A stretch of 64,000 bases of DNA, taken from positions 162,026 through 226,025 of the forward strand of contig NW_002476406.1 of NCBI RefSeq assembly GCF_000189635.1, written 5' to 3'. The translations under genes and the position numbers were made by a program. A model generated the notes under the pieces. It was not told the DNA's origin and did no database searches. It saw nothing but the letters and a program-made list of their open reading frames with translations. Within the stretch, counting starts at the first letter, position 1. The number at the start of each line of letters is the position of its first letter. Below, piece by piece: positions 52,501 through 64,000 of the stretch. Source of the stretch: Tetrahymena thermophila SB210 (lineage: Eukaryota > Ciliophora > Oligohymenophorea > Hymenostomatida > Tetrahymenidae).

Positions 52501-55500
52501 GGTTACAAAGGAAGGCTCCAAAAGTTATTAGCAGTGCATAATTACAATGAATTTGATTATTTGTAAAAGTAACTTTAACAGTCTGTCTATTTACAATAAA
52601 AAAACATACTCATAAATAGCAAACATATTAATAATAAATTAAGATCTTACATTCAAAATATTTGTTGATGAAGCAAATAGTTTAATATTTTTATGCACAA
52701 CATTTGTGTAAATATTTAACTTTATAGGCAATCAAATTAGTCAAATATAATCGATTAATTATAATATTATTGATTTGTAATTTTGGGGAAATAATATTGC
52801 AATCTTAACATAATATCGTAAGTTTTTATTTAAATTAAATTTAATTTAATATTAATAATTCTAAATTTATTTTACAAATAGTTATCTTCTTTTATCAAAG
52901 GTAGACTCTCTCACTAATGTCGACTGTTAGGCCCTTTGGAGGAGGAAATATACTTGGATATTATTACATATCTGATTTTAATACAGCTGTTTTTTATACA
53001 GATGAAATAAGATATGGTCAACTATTTTATTATAATTTAAACACCTACTAAGATGATGGCTTTAGTATCAGCTCTTACACTGAGCTAGGTTTGGGTTATG
53101 TTGTGGATTTGTTTTATGATAGCTATAACTCCCGTTTAAATTATTTAGATAGTGTGGGTTTGTTTTATAGTGTTACTTTCGTAGGTCAAAGAAGGTATAA
53201 TAATGTAATGAAGTTTTTAGAATTTTCATCTTTAGGGGTTCCTGCAAAAATTGTAATTGAACATGCTAATAATAATTTATTTATCTACAATTCGAATGTA
53301 ATTCTTTACTTTAATTTCAATGATAATTAAAAATCAACTGTTTCTCAAAGCGCAAAATCAGTTTAGTTTTTCTTTAAATACTAAGCTCCTTCTTAAAACG
53401 ATTCGTCTCTAATTTTGTATTACGTTTTCGATAGCAACAACATTCTATACTTATACAAAGATTTTAATCAAGTCTATCTAACATATTTTACTGAACCGGT
53501 AAGGGATGTTAAGTAGATAAATGAGTATCAAATAGTTGCTCTAATTTTTGACCAAAAAATATTAATTTATTCATAAGAATAAATTTCAAAGCAATAGATC
53601 TCTTCTTCAAACTACATTGCAGTCATAAATGATCATAAAATTAGAAGATTTTTAACTAATTCCCTCATACTTACTTACGATTATCGAATAATACATATAA
53701 ATTATCTATTTTACTTAGACGGAACTAATAATTGGATAAAATACGCAACAGATTATAGTTAAAATTAAGAATATTTTAGAAACTATATTACTTATGGTTT
53801 AATCACTTAATAAAAAACAATATACTCCTTAGGTTCAGGAAGATTAATGTTATATGATGAGTCTACTTAAACCTTAAAATAAGCTTTACCAGCTTGGTAG
53901 TCTTAACAAAATGTTGAAACAAATTATGTGAAATACTTTTCATTAACCAGCAATTCTATTGTCTTAGGATATTAAAAAAATTTTATAACAATAATTTCTC
54001 GATCAGACTTTTCTATCATTAAGCAGTAAGATGTTAGTGCTTTAACCTAATAAATTCTAAGTGAATTGAGCGTTTTATATGTAGATGAATAAAACAATAG
54101 AGTATTTGCTTCTTACATGTATTAAAAGTTAATATATGTGCTGGATCTATAATCGCTGTCTTTCTTAAAATACTTAAATTTCCCTAATAATTAATACAAT
54201 AGGATCGCTAACAATAATAACTTAATTTTTCTCTATTCAAATTCTCAAGTTAATATTCACGAAAGAGTAAGCTTACAGTATATAAATTTTATTAAAAAAA
54301 ATAACCAACTTAACTAGATTCTGAATTTTTTAATAGTAGATGAAAATAAAATAATATTACCTATGAATACTTAAATAGAAATTTATTTAATAGACAAGTA
54401 AAGTGACATCAATATAATAGACTCATCCCTTTATCTAAATTCTGAAATAATGAGTGCTTACATGTAGCCAAAAGAGAGTAATATTTTAAAAATTATTGGA
54501 GTTTCCAAAAATGGAATTTTTGAAAAGAGAATAAACATCATGGTTATAAGCTAATAAAATTCATATACTACTGCATCTAACTAACAAAGGTACTCTTGTT
54601 ATTCATAAATTAGTATGATTAATAGAATTGATGGCTTAAAATAGTTTTATTTATCTTATAATCAAAATACTTAAAATGTGGACTACCGGATAATTACTAC
54701 TTTTGGGGATGAGATTAAATAAATAGAATTTATCTAAGATCCAAAAATAAAAGTTGTAGTTGCTCCAGATATTTAAAATTTAAATTAAACTTTAAAACTT
54801 TACTAAAATACTTTTTAAACTATTCAAAGAGCTTAAGTTTATATCCAAAATTTCTCTTTTATCTTTAATAGTAACAATTAGCAATATCTTTTTTCAAATT
54901 CTACAAAATCAGTAAAATGGTAAAATATTGTAATAAAAGACTAAAACCTTTAAAATAATCAGATTTTATTTAGAAATCTTTCTGATGTATCTATAACTAA
55001 TTTAAGAGTAGAAAATGTTTTAATTAACTAAAATCATAATGAGAGTGATTAGTTAAGTAATTGGAATGAAACATTACTTCTATTTACTGACTGTAATAAT
55101 ATCTATCTTAATAACTTAACAATTTAAAATACACAATTATGGTAGAGATCTCTCTTATTTGGATTTTTGAGAGTAAACTAAATATAAATAAATAATTTGA
55201 CAATCATAAATAGCAATTTCTATTAAATCATGGCATTTTTAAATGGATAAAATATTAAAATTAATTCAATTAACATGATAAATAATACAAATTCTCAAAG
55301 ATTACCTTATGGAGCTGAAGCTCAAAAAAGCTATGATTATTTATAGGATGGAAGTGAAAAATTTGCTCTTAGTATTGTTGGATACTAAAGTACTCTGCTT
55401 TAAGGAATAAAATTCATATAAAATTAAAATATTCTATTTCTGAAATATACTAATAGCTTCAAAAGTGAAAGAGAATAAATTACATTATTTGATGATACAA

Positions 55501-58500
55501 TTTAAATTTAAAATTTTATTATGTTGTAAACTAATACTTCTTTGGATAATTCAATAACCACTTCAAAATAAATAAACCAAGCTTTAATTAGTATTTAATC
55601 TACATAAATTAGTTTTACTAATTTAAATTATAAATATAATTAAGGAAATATCCTAATATAAAATTCAGATGAAATCAATATATAAAATTCAGTCTTTTAA
55701 AATAATACATCTCTTGATGGAGGAGCTCTTTAATTTAATAATGCAAATTAAATAGCAATTAGTAATTGCTCTTTCAATTACAATATAGCAAAAGGTTCAG
55801 GTGGAGCTATATTCTTAAAAGAAGCTAAAAAACTGATTTTTGATAATAAATCAAATGTTTCTTTAAATTTTGCTGAAATAGGTGGAGGAGTAAGAGTCTT
55901 ATCCTAATAATTTGACCCTAAATAAACCATTATAAATGAAGATAGAGTTATTTAAAATACTGCTCTCATTTATGGAAAGGATATAGGAATATTCCCATAT
56001 AAAATTACTTTAAATTCATAACATCAGAAATTGAGATAATTAAAAAAAGATGAAAATGGAATTGAAAGAAAAAACTTCGTATTTAGCAATAAATACTTTT
56101 AAAAAAATATTTCAAATAGAATTTTAGGTTAAGAAAATCTATTTATTGAGTCATTCAGAAGTGGCAACTTTTTACCATTAAATATACAATTCGTTGACTA
56201 ATATGATTAGTTAGTTTAATTTTCTGTTTAAAAGTTAAAAGATGAGCTTTATCCTTCTAGTGTATAACAGGAATTAAATTCTTTTCAGATTGAAATTACA
56301 GCCGATGATTTAATTCATTCACAGGCTATCGGTTAAACTTTTGTCAATTACAATTAGTATAATGAAGACTAAAAAATATTTAAATTTACTTCTCTCTAAA
56401 TAAATGCACATCCTTTATCTATTTAATCATTTTTAATTAAGGCTATAACTAATTCGTTTTTCCAATCAGCTTAAATTAATTTAAAACTAAATATCCAATT
56501 CCGTTAATGTTAGAAAGGTGAGATTTTTAAAGAAATAAATTAAAATATTTAAATATGTGAAGTATGTCAAAGTGGATTTTATTCTTTAATAGACCCTTAG
56601 TAAACTTAAAACTAAATGTTTTCTTGTATAAAATGCCCAGCTCAAGCTACTTCTTGTTTAGCTGATAAAATAGTTCTTAAAGATGGTTATTGGAGATTGA
56701 ACGATAACTCTGATGAAATATTGCAATGTGATGAATTTACTTCAACTGTAACTTGCAGAGAAAATAACGCTTATAGTAAATAAGGTTGCATTAAAGGGTA
56801 TATAGGTCCTTTATGCTAAGAATGTGATTATGAAGGTAAAATATGGAATACTAGATATAGTTAATCTTCATTAAATTAATCTTGCTAAGAATGTGCTAAA
56901 GCCTAGCTTATCTACTTTTTATTGATCTTATTCAGTAATTTTTTTTATTAGCATTAGTTTTAATTAATTTAAAATTTTTTCCAAATTAAAAATAATTATT
57001 TTTTATGGTAAATAATAACTTCAATTTTAATTGATATTTTATTTTATAAAAAATAGCAATATTGTTAATAATGTATTTAGTAATCAGCATTACAATGTTT
57101 GTGTAAAATTTTAGTTTTCACTCTACTAGTACTTATTTGCGTTACATGAAATTTCTACCACTTTCTGCGAGTTGTGTAAATGATCAATCAACCTACTATA
57201 TAAAATCCTTAACAAACTATATTTAAATATCATCTATAATATTTTAAAGTGAAGAATCTTCAAATTTTACTACTTTAACAAATGTATTGAGTTATTTTGG
57301 AATTCCCTCAACTCAAATATTTTCTGAAATTCACTGCCTATATCCTGACTATTATTTTAGCAAATATGGAGTGACTTAGATAAAAATTCTAATAAAATCT
57401 ATATATCCAATAATTTTACTAGCTTTCATTATTTTAATTTTTTATGTTTTAAGAAAACTAAAGAAATTTTAGATAAAGTTACATCACAATTATGCTATTC
57501 TTACAGTAATTTTCTTTTTGTTTTAGCCTGAATTGATAACTGTATTAGCAAGCTCTTTATCTTGTCGTAAAATAGGTCAGATTGAATATGTGTCTATTAA
57601 TTTATTATTAAACTGCTCTGATACTTAATATAAATTATTTACTTACGTTTATATCATACCGTACTTACTAATGATATTATTACTTCCTCTTTTTGCTATG
57701 AAGAAACTTTATAATCATAGAAGAAACTTAGATTATTGTACTGCTAAATATAAATTTGGGTATTTCTATCTAGATTATAAACCTAATTTCTACTTTTGGG
57801 AATTTATACGTATTTACTTTAAAACTTTCATAGCCATTTTCTTCATCTTAACTATATAGTATAGCAATAGCTTGACATATTTAATAGTTAGTTTTATTTT
57901 GTCATTATAATTAATACTGAATTATATTTATTAGCCTTATCTTTAAAAGAAAGTTCTTAAATTAGACTGTACTTCAATTCTAATACTAATAATTAACATT
58001 ATTCTTTAACAAATGAGATCAATAAGCAATGCTTATGAGATATTAGTCTTTACACAGATGATACATTTCTTTTTTATTTTTTTTGTTATACTAATTATTG
58101 TTCGTCTAAAAATTAATAATTAACGCTCAAAAAAAATAGTATAAATAAAAAATTTCTTTTAAAAGTATTTACCAAAAGGAATATTTAACATTATATTTAT
58201 CAAAGAATAAGACCATTAAAGAGCCTTAAAAAGATGGATTAATTTAAAAAAGAATATCACTTTTTTAACAAAATAAAAAGCTGAATCAATTAAATATAAC
58301 TGTGATCTTATAATTAGTAAATAAGTATCTAAAATATAAAGTAAAAATAAAAAATTACTTAACTATAAATTATTTATTTATTTATTTATTTACTTATAAA
58401 TAGAAAGTCCATCGGATATGAAGCAGATTTTTAATAAGCAATAGACTGAAGATTTTACTTCTTTAAATTAACTCTAGCTAATTTAATTTTCAAGTAAATA

Positions 58501-58796
58501 AATTCCTTTTATAAATAATAAATAAATTAAGTCAACTATTTTTTAATTTTAAAATAGGTCCTAGAGCTTCTTATATTTCAAACACTAACAGAAGCAAGTT
58601 TTTTAACTTGAATATAGAGAAAAAAGAGTCTGAATAATAAAACAATAAATAATATGATTAGGATTTATAATCTTAACTGAGCAGTTAAGATATTTAAAAT
58701 AGCTGGTAATATAATGAATAGCCAAAGGACTAAAAATAAAAAAATTAAATAATAAATATGGATGGTATGAAATAAAATAACTTTATCAAAAAATGA
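49517..58796 (+). CDS. Giant Cys-rich / Pmp-like multi-pass membrane protein, gene E
   Basis: This is a tandem paralogue of gene D, also 2988 aa. Exons: 49517-52817, 52882-56934, 57057-58340, 58404-58493, 58558-58796. Every exon has exactly the length of its gene D counterpart (3301, 4053, 1284, 90, 239 nt), while the introns differ (64, 122, 63, 64 nt). The same order of parts is seen: signal peptide, Cys-rich start, propeller-like region, beta-helix with GGALFNLIMQ-type and GSGGAIFLKE turns, CxxGYIGPLCQEC domain, about eight membrane helices and a Gln-rich tail. Amino-acid changes are scattered, with a denser patch just after intron 1 (STVRPFGGGN against STAQPIGGGN) and in the beta-helix. 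Absence of any length change in 8967 coding bases, against frequent indels in introns and flanks, argues that both copies are under purifying selection. Function as for D: inferred surface protein. Confidence 0.88.
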
Positions 58797-60724
58797 TTTC
58801 ATAATAATTATTATTTTTATTTTGGACTTTATTTGTGATTTATTGAAAACAATTAACTGTATTGAATTCCTGATTTTTTATGAAACAATAACTTTCTTTC
58901 TTTAAATTATTTTTTATAAATAAAACTAAATATTTTTAATTCTTATTTGAAAGTAAATTATTATTTCCTTTATTAATAAATAAATTTAAGTATTTTATCA
59001 TGTTAAAAGAAAAGAAAAAATAAATTAAGGTGTAAAGCAAATTTTAAAATTTTAGATAAACTAAAATATCTAATCATAAACGTTAAGAATTATATAAAAA
59101 ATTAGACAGATTTAAAATCTAATAAATAGAAGATATTTTAAAAATTATATTTAAATAATTGAAGATTGTGTTTTATTTGACTTAAAAAATTAATAAGCCC
59201 TTTTAAAAATATCAATATTTTTAGGAATATTATTTGAAGGTCTCATCTTATTTTAAGAATGATTTACCATTCAAAAAAGAACAAGTTATGCTATATGAAT
59301 AAACATAAATTAATTTCATAGTCATTCACATTGAAGTTATATTTGATAGCGGTACTATATTATGAAATTTATTATATAAAGTAGCTCAATTAAAACATAT
59401 TTTAGAATTTTATTAAAATTAATTTAACATAACTAAAACCAAAGGACTCTAGTTATGGACTATTAACATTTTTTATCATCTTTCAAAAAATTTATTAAAC
59501 TTAGTATGAAATAAATTTAGAGGTAACTATATATGTGGTATTTATGTATTTTTTATTATTATATTCTATTTCGTCAAGTTACAAAATTATCTATCTAAAG
59601 AAGCTCTCTTACTATTAATAGTATTTTTATAATATCTTTTTAATTGATGAATTTTAATTTTAATTTTAATAAGTTATACATGCTAAATATTTATAAATAT
59701 TATCAAGATAAGCTATAAAAATGTTTCAATAAACTTGTTACTTAACTTCTTATACTGATACAGTACTTTTTTGAATTAAATTATTTTACATTTTAATAAC
59801 TAATTAATTTTTATGATTTTATTGATAAACTCTAATTAAATTAACAATCACAAAAAATGAGATGAATTTTAGTTTACAATCATAACAATCAAATAATAAA
59901 ACTGAGAAACAAATAAAATTTTATTTTTTAAAAAGATTTCCTGCTTTATTATATAAGAAAATATATTTCAATTTAGAATAGTTAATTAAAATAAATGTAT
60001 AAAATTTGATATTTTAGTTGATAAATTTAATCTGAGAATATTTAAAAACTACTTCAAAATAATTTATTTTTTAAATTAAATATTGCATAGAAAAGAAATA
60101 TATTAAGATGAATTAAAATAAAATATTATTTTAGTAAATTTAATAAAATTAAAATGCAAAAATATTTTTATTTTAAGATTCCATATTATGTTTTATACAT
60201 CTTATTTAATAAGATTTATAAAGTTTCTTTAACAGTTTAATTATTAAGTGTGCTAAATTTACAGTATTTCCTCCAAAAACGATCAGTGATGCAGGAGAAT
60301 ACTAAGAATTATAAATCATCAAAATAATTGTATTTAATAAACAAATAAGGTCTAATAATATCAATTTTAAAATAATAATAAATAATACGCTCAAATCACA
60401 CTTATTATTATTTGTGGAGATTAAATTAACAAAAATAAATTAATTAAACTAGTTAATCTTATTTAAATGTACTTACTTATTTTTATTTTATTTTTCAAAA
60501 CTAACTTTTTTATTACTGTTAATAGTTTATGAATAAAATTTATGTTTATTGTAATTAATAAAGACTCATTTCTATTTGTATTGTATTCATAAATTTCAGT
60601 GCACTTTTGCGCATCAATAAAAGAAAAATCAAAGCAAAAACTTTAGTACATGTTTAAATTAGCAAAATTATGGTTAATATTTAAATAATAAATTATTAAA
60701 AATAAAATCCAAAAGAAAATAAAA
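58797..60724. other. Intergenic region between genes E and F
   Basis: This 1.9-kb AT-rich non-coding stretch is shorter than the D-E spacer and lacks segment S. Only its last ~300-500 bp (for example TTTATGAATAAAATTTATG near 60530 and AAATTAGCAAAATTATGG near 60655) resembles the regions before D and E. No RNA gene or open frame was seen. Confidence 0.55.
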
Positions 60725-63700
60725 ATGCCAAATTTACTTCTAATCATTACTTAAATTAATTTAATATCTATTTTATTGAATACCTCAATAGCATAGTAAT
60801 CTAATAGCTGCTCATTTGGTTGTATTTAGTGTTAAACTTCTCCTATTACGCCTCTATAGCCATAATGTACTTTATGTGATGATGGATTCACTATAAATAA
60901 TAACAAATGCTAATTTTAGAACTGTCCTTCTAATACATATTTATAAAGGTATTCTTTACAGTAAAATGGCCAATACTAGAATTTAGATTTTTGCTAAGCG
61001 ATTTGCGATTTTTCATATAATGAAAATACAGCATAAAATACTTGCGATTAACTACAAAAATGCTCTGTTTCATACTTAAGTAATTAAAGTATCATAAGTC
61101 TAGGTAATATTCAATCAATCTATCAAATAAATGAAAAGTTAACTATGATTGTTTACCCTAATTTTTTAAGGTTAATAAATGCAATTTCTGGATAATATTT
61201 ATCTGATATATAAGAAGCTTCTACCATTAATGCTCTTTACTTTCAGAATCTTCTTTTCATACTTTCAAATTCTAATAAAGTAATAAGATGGGATTTTGAC
61301 TTTAATTTCAAGACAACGATTGCTTAAATTTAATAAGGAAATCTATCTAAAAAATCATAGCTATTTGATTTGAGCAATGATGTTTTTGCAATTTCAAGCT
61401 ATGATGATATTTCTAAAATTATTTATTTTACTAAAATTTCTTTGGTAAATTAATTGATTGGATCAGATTAATCATTCACCGCTTTTACATATACGAATTG
61501 CTCTTTAAAATTGGTGAATTCTTTAATTTTATGTTTTGGATAAGAAAATAAATTAATTACTAAAAGATTAACTGTTATTTAATAATAATTAGCAATATAA
61601 GACATTCCTTAGAATGTTAACTGTAAAAACTTTATTTTTGTATAAAACACAATACTTCAATCTATCTTTTTAGATTTCACTGAATCTTCTGAAATAATAA
61701 TCATATAGTAACAAGTTTAATAGCTGATTCAACTTTCTTATAACAAGATAAGCTAATCGTTCGATTGTAAATTTACTAACTTGATTGATCAACCTAATAA
61801 AATTAGATTAGTTGATTTACAAAATAAAAATTATATTTTGGCTATTAATTTGAATTCATAATTAATCTTCTTTGATTAAAACATGAAATAAATACACGCT
61901 ATTAGTTTTCCTTTAAATTAAGTTACTGATATAGCGTTTACTAAGGACTAAAACAGTTAATTTATGACTTATTACAAATTATATGTAATACTAGATTTAA
62001 TTTAATAAGTGTAAATTTATAAGATAAACTTAGCAACTTAGTTTACTGGATCAATCTAAACACTTCCCATTCTTGTAGGATAAGCTAGCTAATTTTTGAC
62101 CTAACAAAGCAAAACTTTATTTTCTGATGAAACAAATACTATTTTAGATAAAAGTTCATTATTTTTGGTAAACAATAACCTATAAGCTATAAATATTGAG
62201 ATAGATGAAATTTAATATATTGTCATCCCATTTAATTAGAAAAATATATCTCATACAAATAAAATGAGCAGTATGGCTTATTCTGAAGACTCTCTTTACC
62301 TTTTAACTTGTTCTGAAGATGGCTATATAATGGCATGGTACACATTAACAAGTTTAAATCCAACCTTCCTCTATATGATGAAATAAAATAATGAATACTG
62401 CAGAAAAATCTTAATCCATTAGAATAATTGGGTAGTTGCTCTATTCTCTCGTTCTATTATCATTTTCTAAATTAAAAATTAATATATCCGCTACACTTAC
62501 CCGTTTAATAATCCATCCACAGACTTATCTCAATTTATTACTCAATCTTCTATTTATATTTTTTTATTTTACGATAGCAAATTTGTATTAATAGATGGGA
62601 ATAATATTAATCAAATTACTATTGCAAATTATTTAGACAGTTAAATAGTTTAAATTTTTTCAGTTTCTGACACAAAATTAATAATTCAAAATATTAATAA
62701 CCAGCTTTAATTATACCAATTTGATGAAAGTTAATAATACCTATTTTAATAAGTTTAAAATATGTATTTCTAGAGTACATATGGTAGCTTCACATATGTT
62801 TAAATAGATATGATATCAACTAATGATTTTGAAATAATAGTTGGTTGTTTAAACAGCGCATTCATTATACTTAATAGTTAATTTTAGCCATAACTAATTC
62901 ATATAATGTAAAATGGTTATCCTTTTGAAATAAAAAAATTTTCTGACAATAACATATATATAATATTTGGATTTAATGTTAATGGAGCTTCTAAATATTT
63001 TCACTACGCAGTTTTTAGATCCTCAAATAAAGGTATTTTGTATGGTGCGAGTTTTAATCTGCTTTTTAATCTAGGGCTTCACGAATTTATTGATTATTAA
63101 AAAAATACAAATGTTCAATATCTATGTACTTTACCAGTTTCAACACTTACAATAATTATAAGAGGTATGTTTCTCCCTTAATCTTTATCTTTAAGCTATT
63201 ATTATTTTACTTATGCATTTGGAAAACCTATTTCAAGCTATTAAACTAAAGATAATGGGAATATTCAATATTATGGTAACTAAGATGGGAACCTAAGCTA
63301 TGACTCAGTTGACTATAAAATTTATAACTAATTGAAATTCAATCCATCGGTTATTCCCGGATCTGTTAGCTCAGTTTAGTCCAGTCCTTCATTAGAATTA
63401 ATATTTGTTGTTCATTATCAAGTAGATCTTCACAGTATTTATACCTATTAGTATGAAAGTCAAATAAAATTTAGTAGCTAATATGACACAGAAAAGGTAA
63501 TCTAGTTACTTTATTCAGACAAAAATAAAATAGTTATAGCCTATAAAAGCAAACAATTGATATTAAAGAATTTACAAACTAAATAATCATAGAGTTTGAA
63601 TTAAATTTAACAAATTTCAGGAGTCTATATTGATGAGAATGATAAAATCTTCTATCTCTATGGAAGTACTCTAAGAATTTACAATTTTGATTTATCTTAA

Positions 63701-64000
63701 ATAGTAGAGGTTACAAAGGAAGGCTCCAAAAGTTATTAGCAGTGCATAATTACAATGAATTTGATTATTTGTAAAAGTAACTTTAACAGTCTGTCTATTT
63801 ACAATAAAAAAACATACTCATAAATAGCTAACATATTAATAATAAATTAAGATGTTTCTTTTAAAATATTTGTTGATGAAGCAAATAGTTTAATATTTTT
63901 ATGTACAACATTTGTGCAAATATTTAACTTTATAGGCAATCAAATTAGTCAAATATAATCGATTAATTATAATATAATTGATTTGTAATTTTGGGGAAAT
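60725..64000 (+). CDS. Giant Cys-rich / Pmp-like membrane protein, gene F (3'-partial)
   Basis: This is the third tandem copy. It starts with MPNLLLIITQINLISILLNT and is open for 1092 codons, until the window ends about 25 bp short of where intron 1 lies in D and E. It has the signal peptide, the N-terminal Cys-rich domain (CTLCDDGFTINNNKC) and the propeller-like region, including YSEDSLYLLTCSEDGYIMAW. Its spacing matches exon 1 of D and E without length change as far as it can be followed. The rest of the gene, including the membrane domain, lies beyond the window. The array may continue. Confidence 0.85.

Noticed and set aside
1-64000. tRNA, rRNA, CRISPR arrays, telomeric G4T2 repeats.
   Set aside because: I looked for B-box-like GTTCGA strings, long G-rich repeats and regularly spaced direct repeats; none was convincing.

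Overview
The window reads as nuclear DNA of a ciliate of the Tetrahymena / Ichthyophthirius type. It is extremely AT-rich. Long reading frames appear only when TAA and TAG are read as glutamine and TGA alone is stop. Short GT..AG introns of about 46-200 nt interrupt the genes, and start codons sit in A-rich leaders. Standard-code ORF calling misses essentially every gene here. I reconstructed the genes by reading both strands with the ciliate code and checking intron phases. For every complete gene except one (gene C) the exon lengths add up to whole codons.

Layout. (1) 1-3933, plus strand: the 3' part of a long coiled-coil, Gln/Asn-rich protein gene (Z). (2) 4107-11730, minus: gene A, a TRANK1-like superfamily 1 (UvrD-type) helicase, 2186 aa, 11 exons. 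(3) 13326-21016, minus: gene B, a second helicase of the same family, 2285 aa, 11 exons. (4) 23243-30882, minus: gene C, a close tandem copy of B. Its exons 1-8 have the same lengths as in B except for 6 nt in exon 1. One extra base in an A-run in exon 10 breaks its frame. (5) 30883-37111: a large intergenic zone with repeats and a decayed Tc1/mariner-type transposase. (6) 37112-46367, 49517-58796 and 60725-64000 (cut by the window end), plus: genes D, E and F, three tandem copies of a giant secreted/membrane protein gene. D and E have identical exon lengths (3301, 4053, 1284, 90 and 239 nt; 2988 aa). Each encodes a signal peptide, a Cys-rich domain, beta-propeller-like repeats, a Pmp-like beta-helix with GGA[IL]/FxxN motifs, a second Cys-rich domain with a CxxGYxGPLCxxC motif, about eight membrane segments and a cytosolic Gln/Asn-rich tail.

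The non-coding DNA is duplicated too. A 0.7-0.9 kb repeat (R) occurs four times, two copies in front of B and two in front of C. A 1-4 kb upstream segment is shared by D and E, and about 1.4 kb containing the transposase relic is present only in front of D. The window therefore shows two multigene families growing by tandem segmental duplication: intracellular SF1 helicases, and surface proteins of probable sensing or adhesion function. No tRNA, rRNA, CRISPR array or telomere was recognised. The functional statements are family-based inference from motifs.
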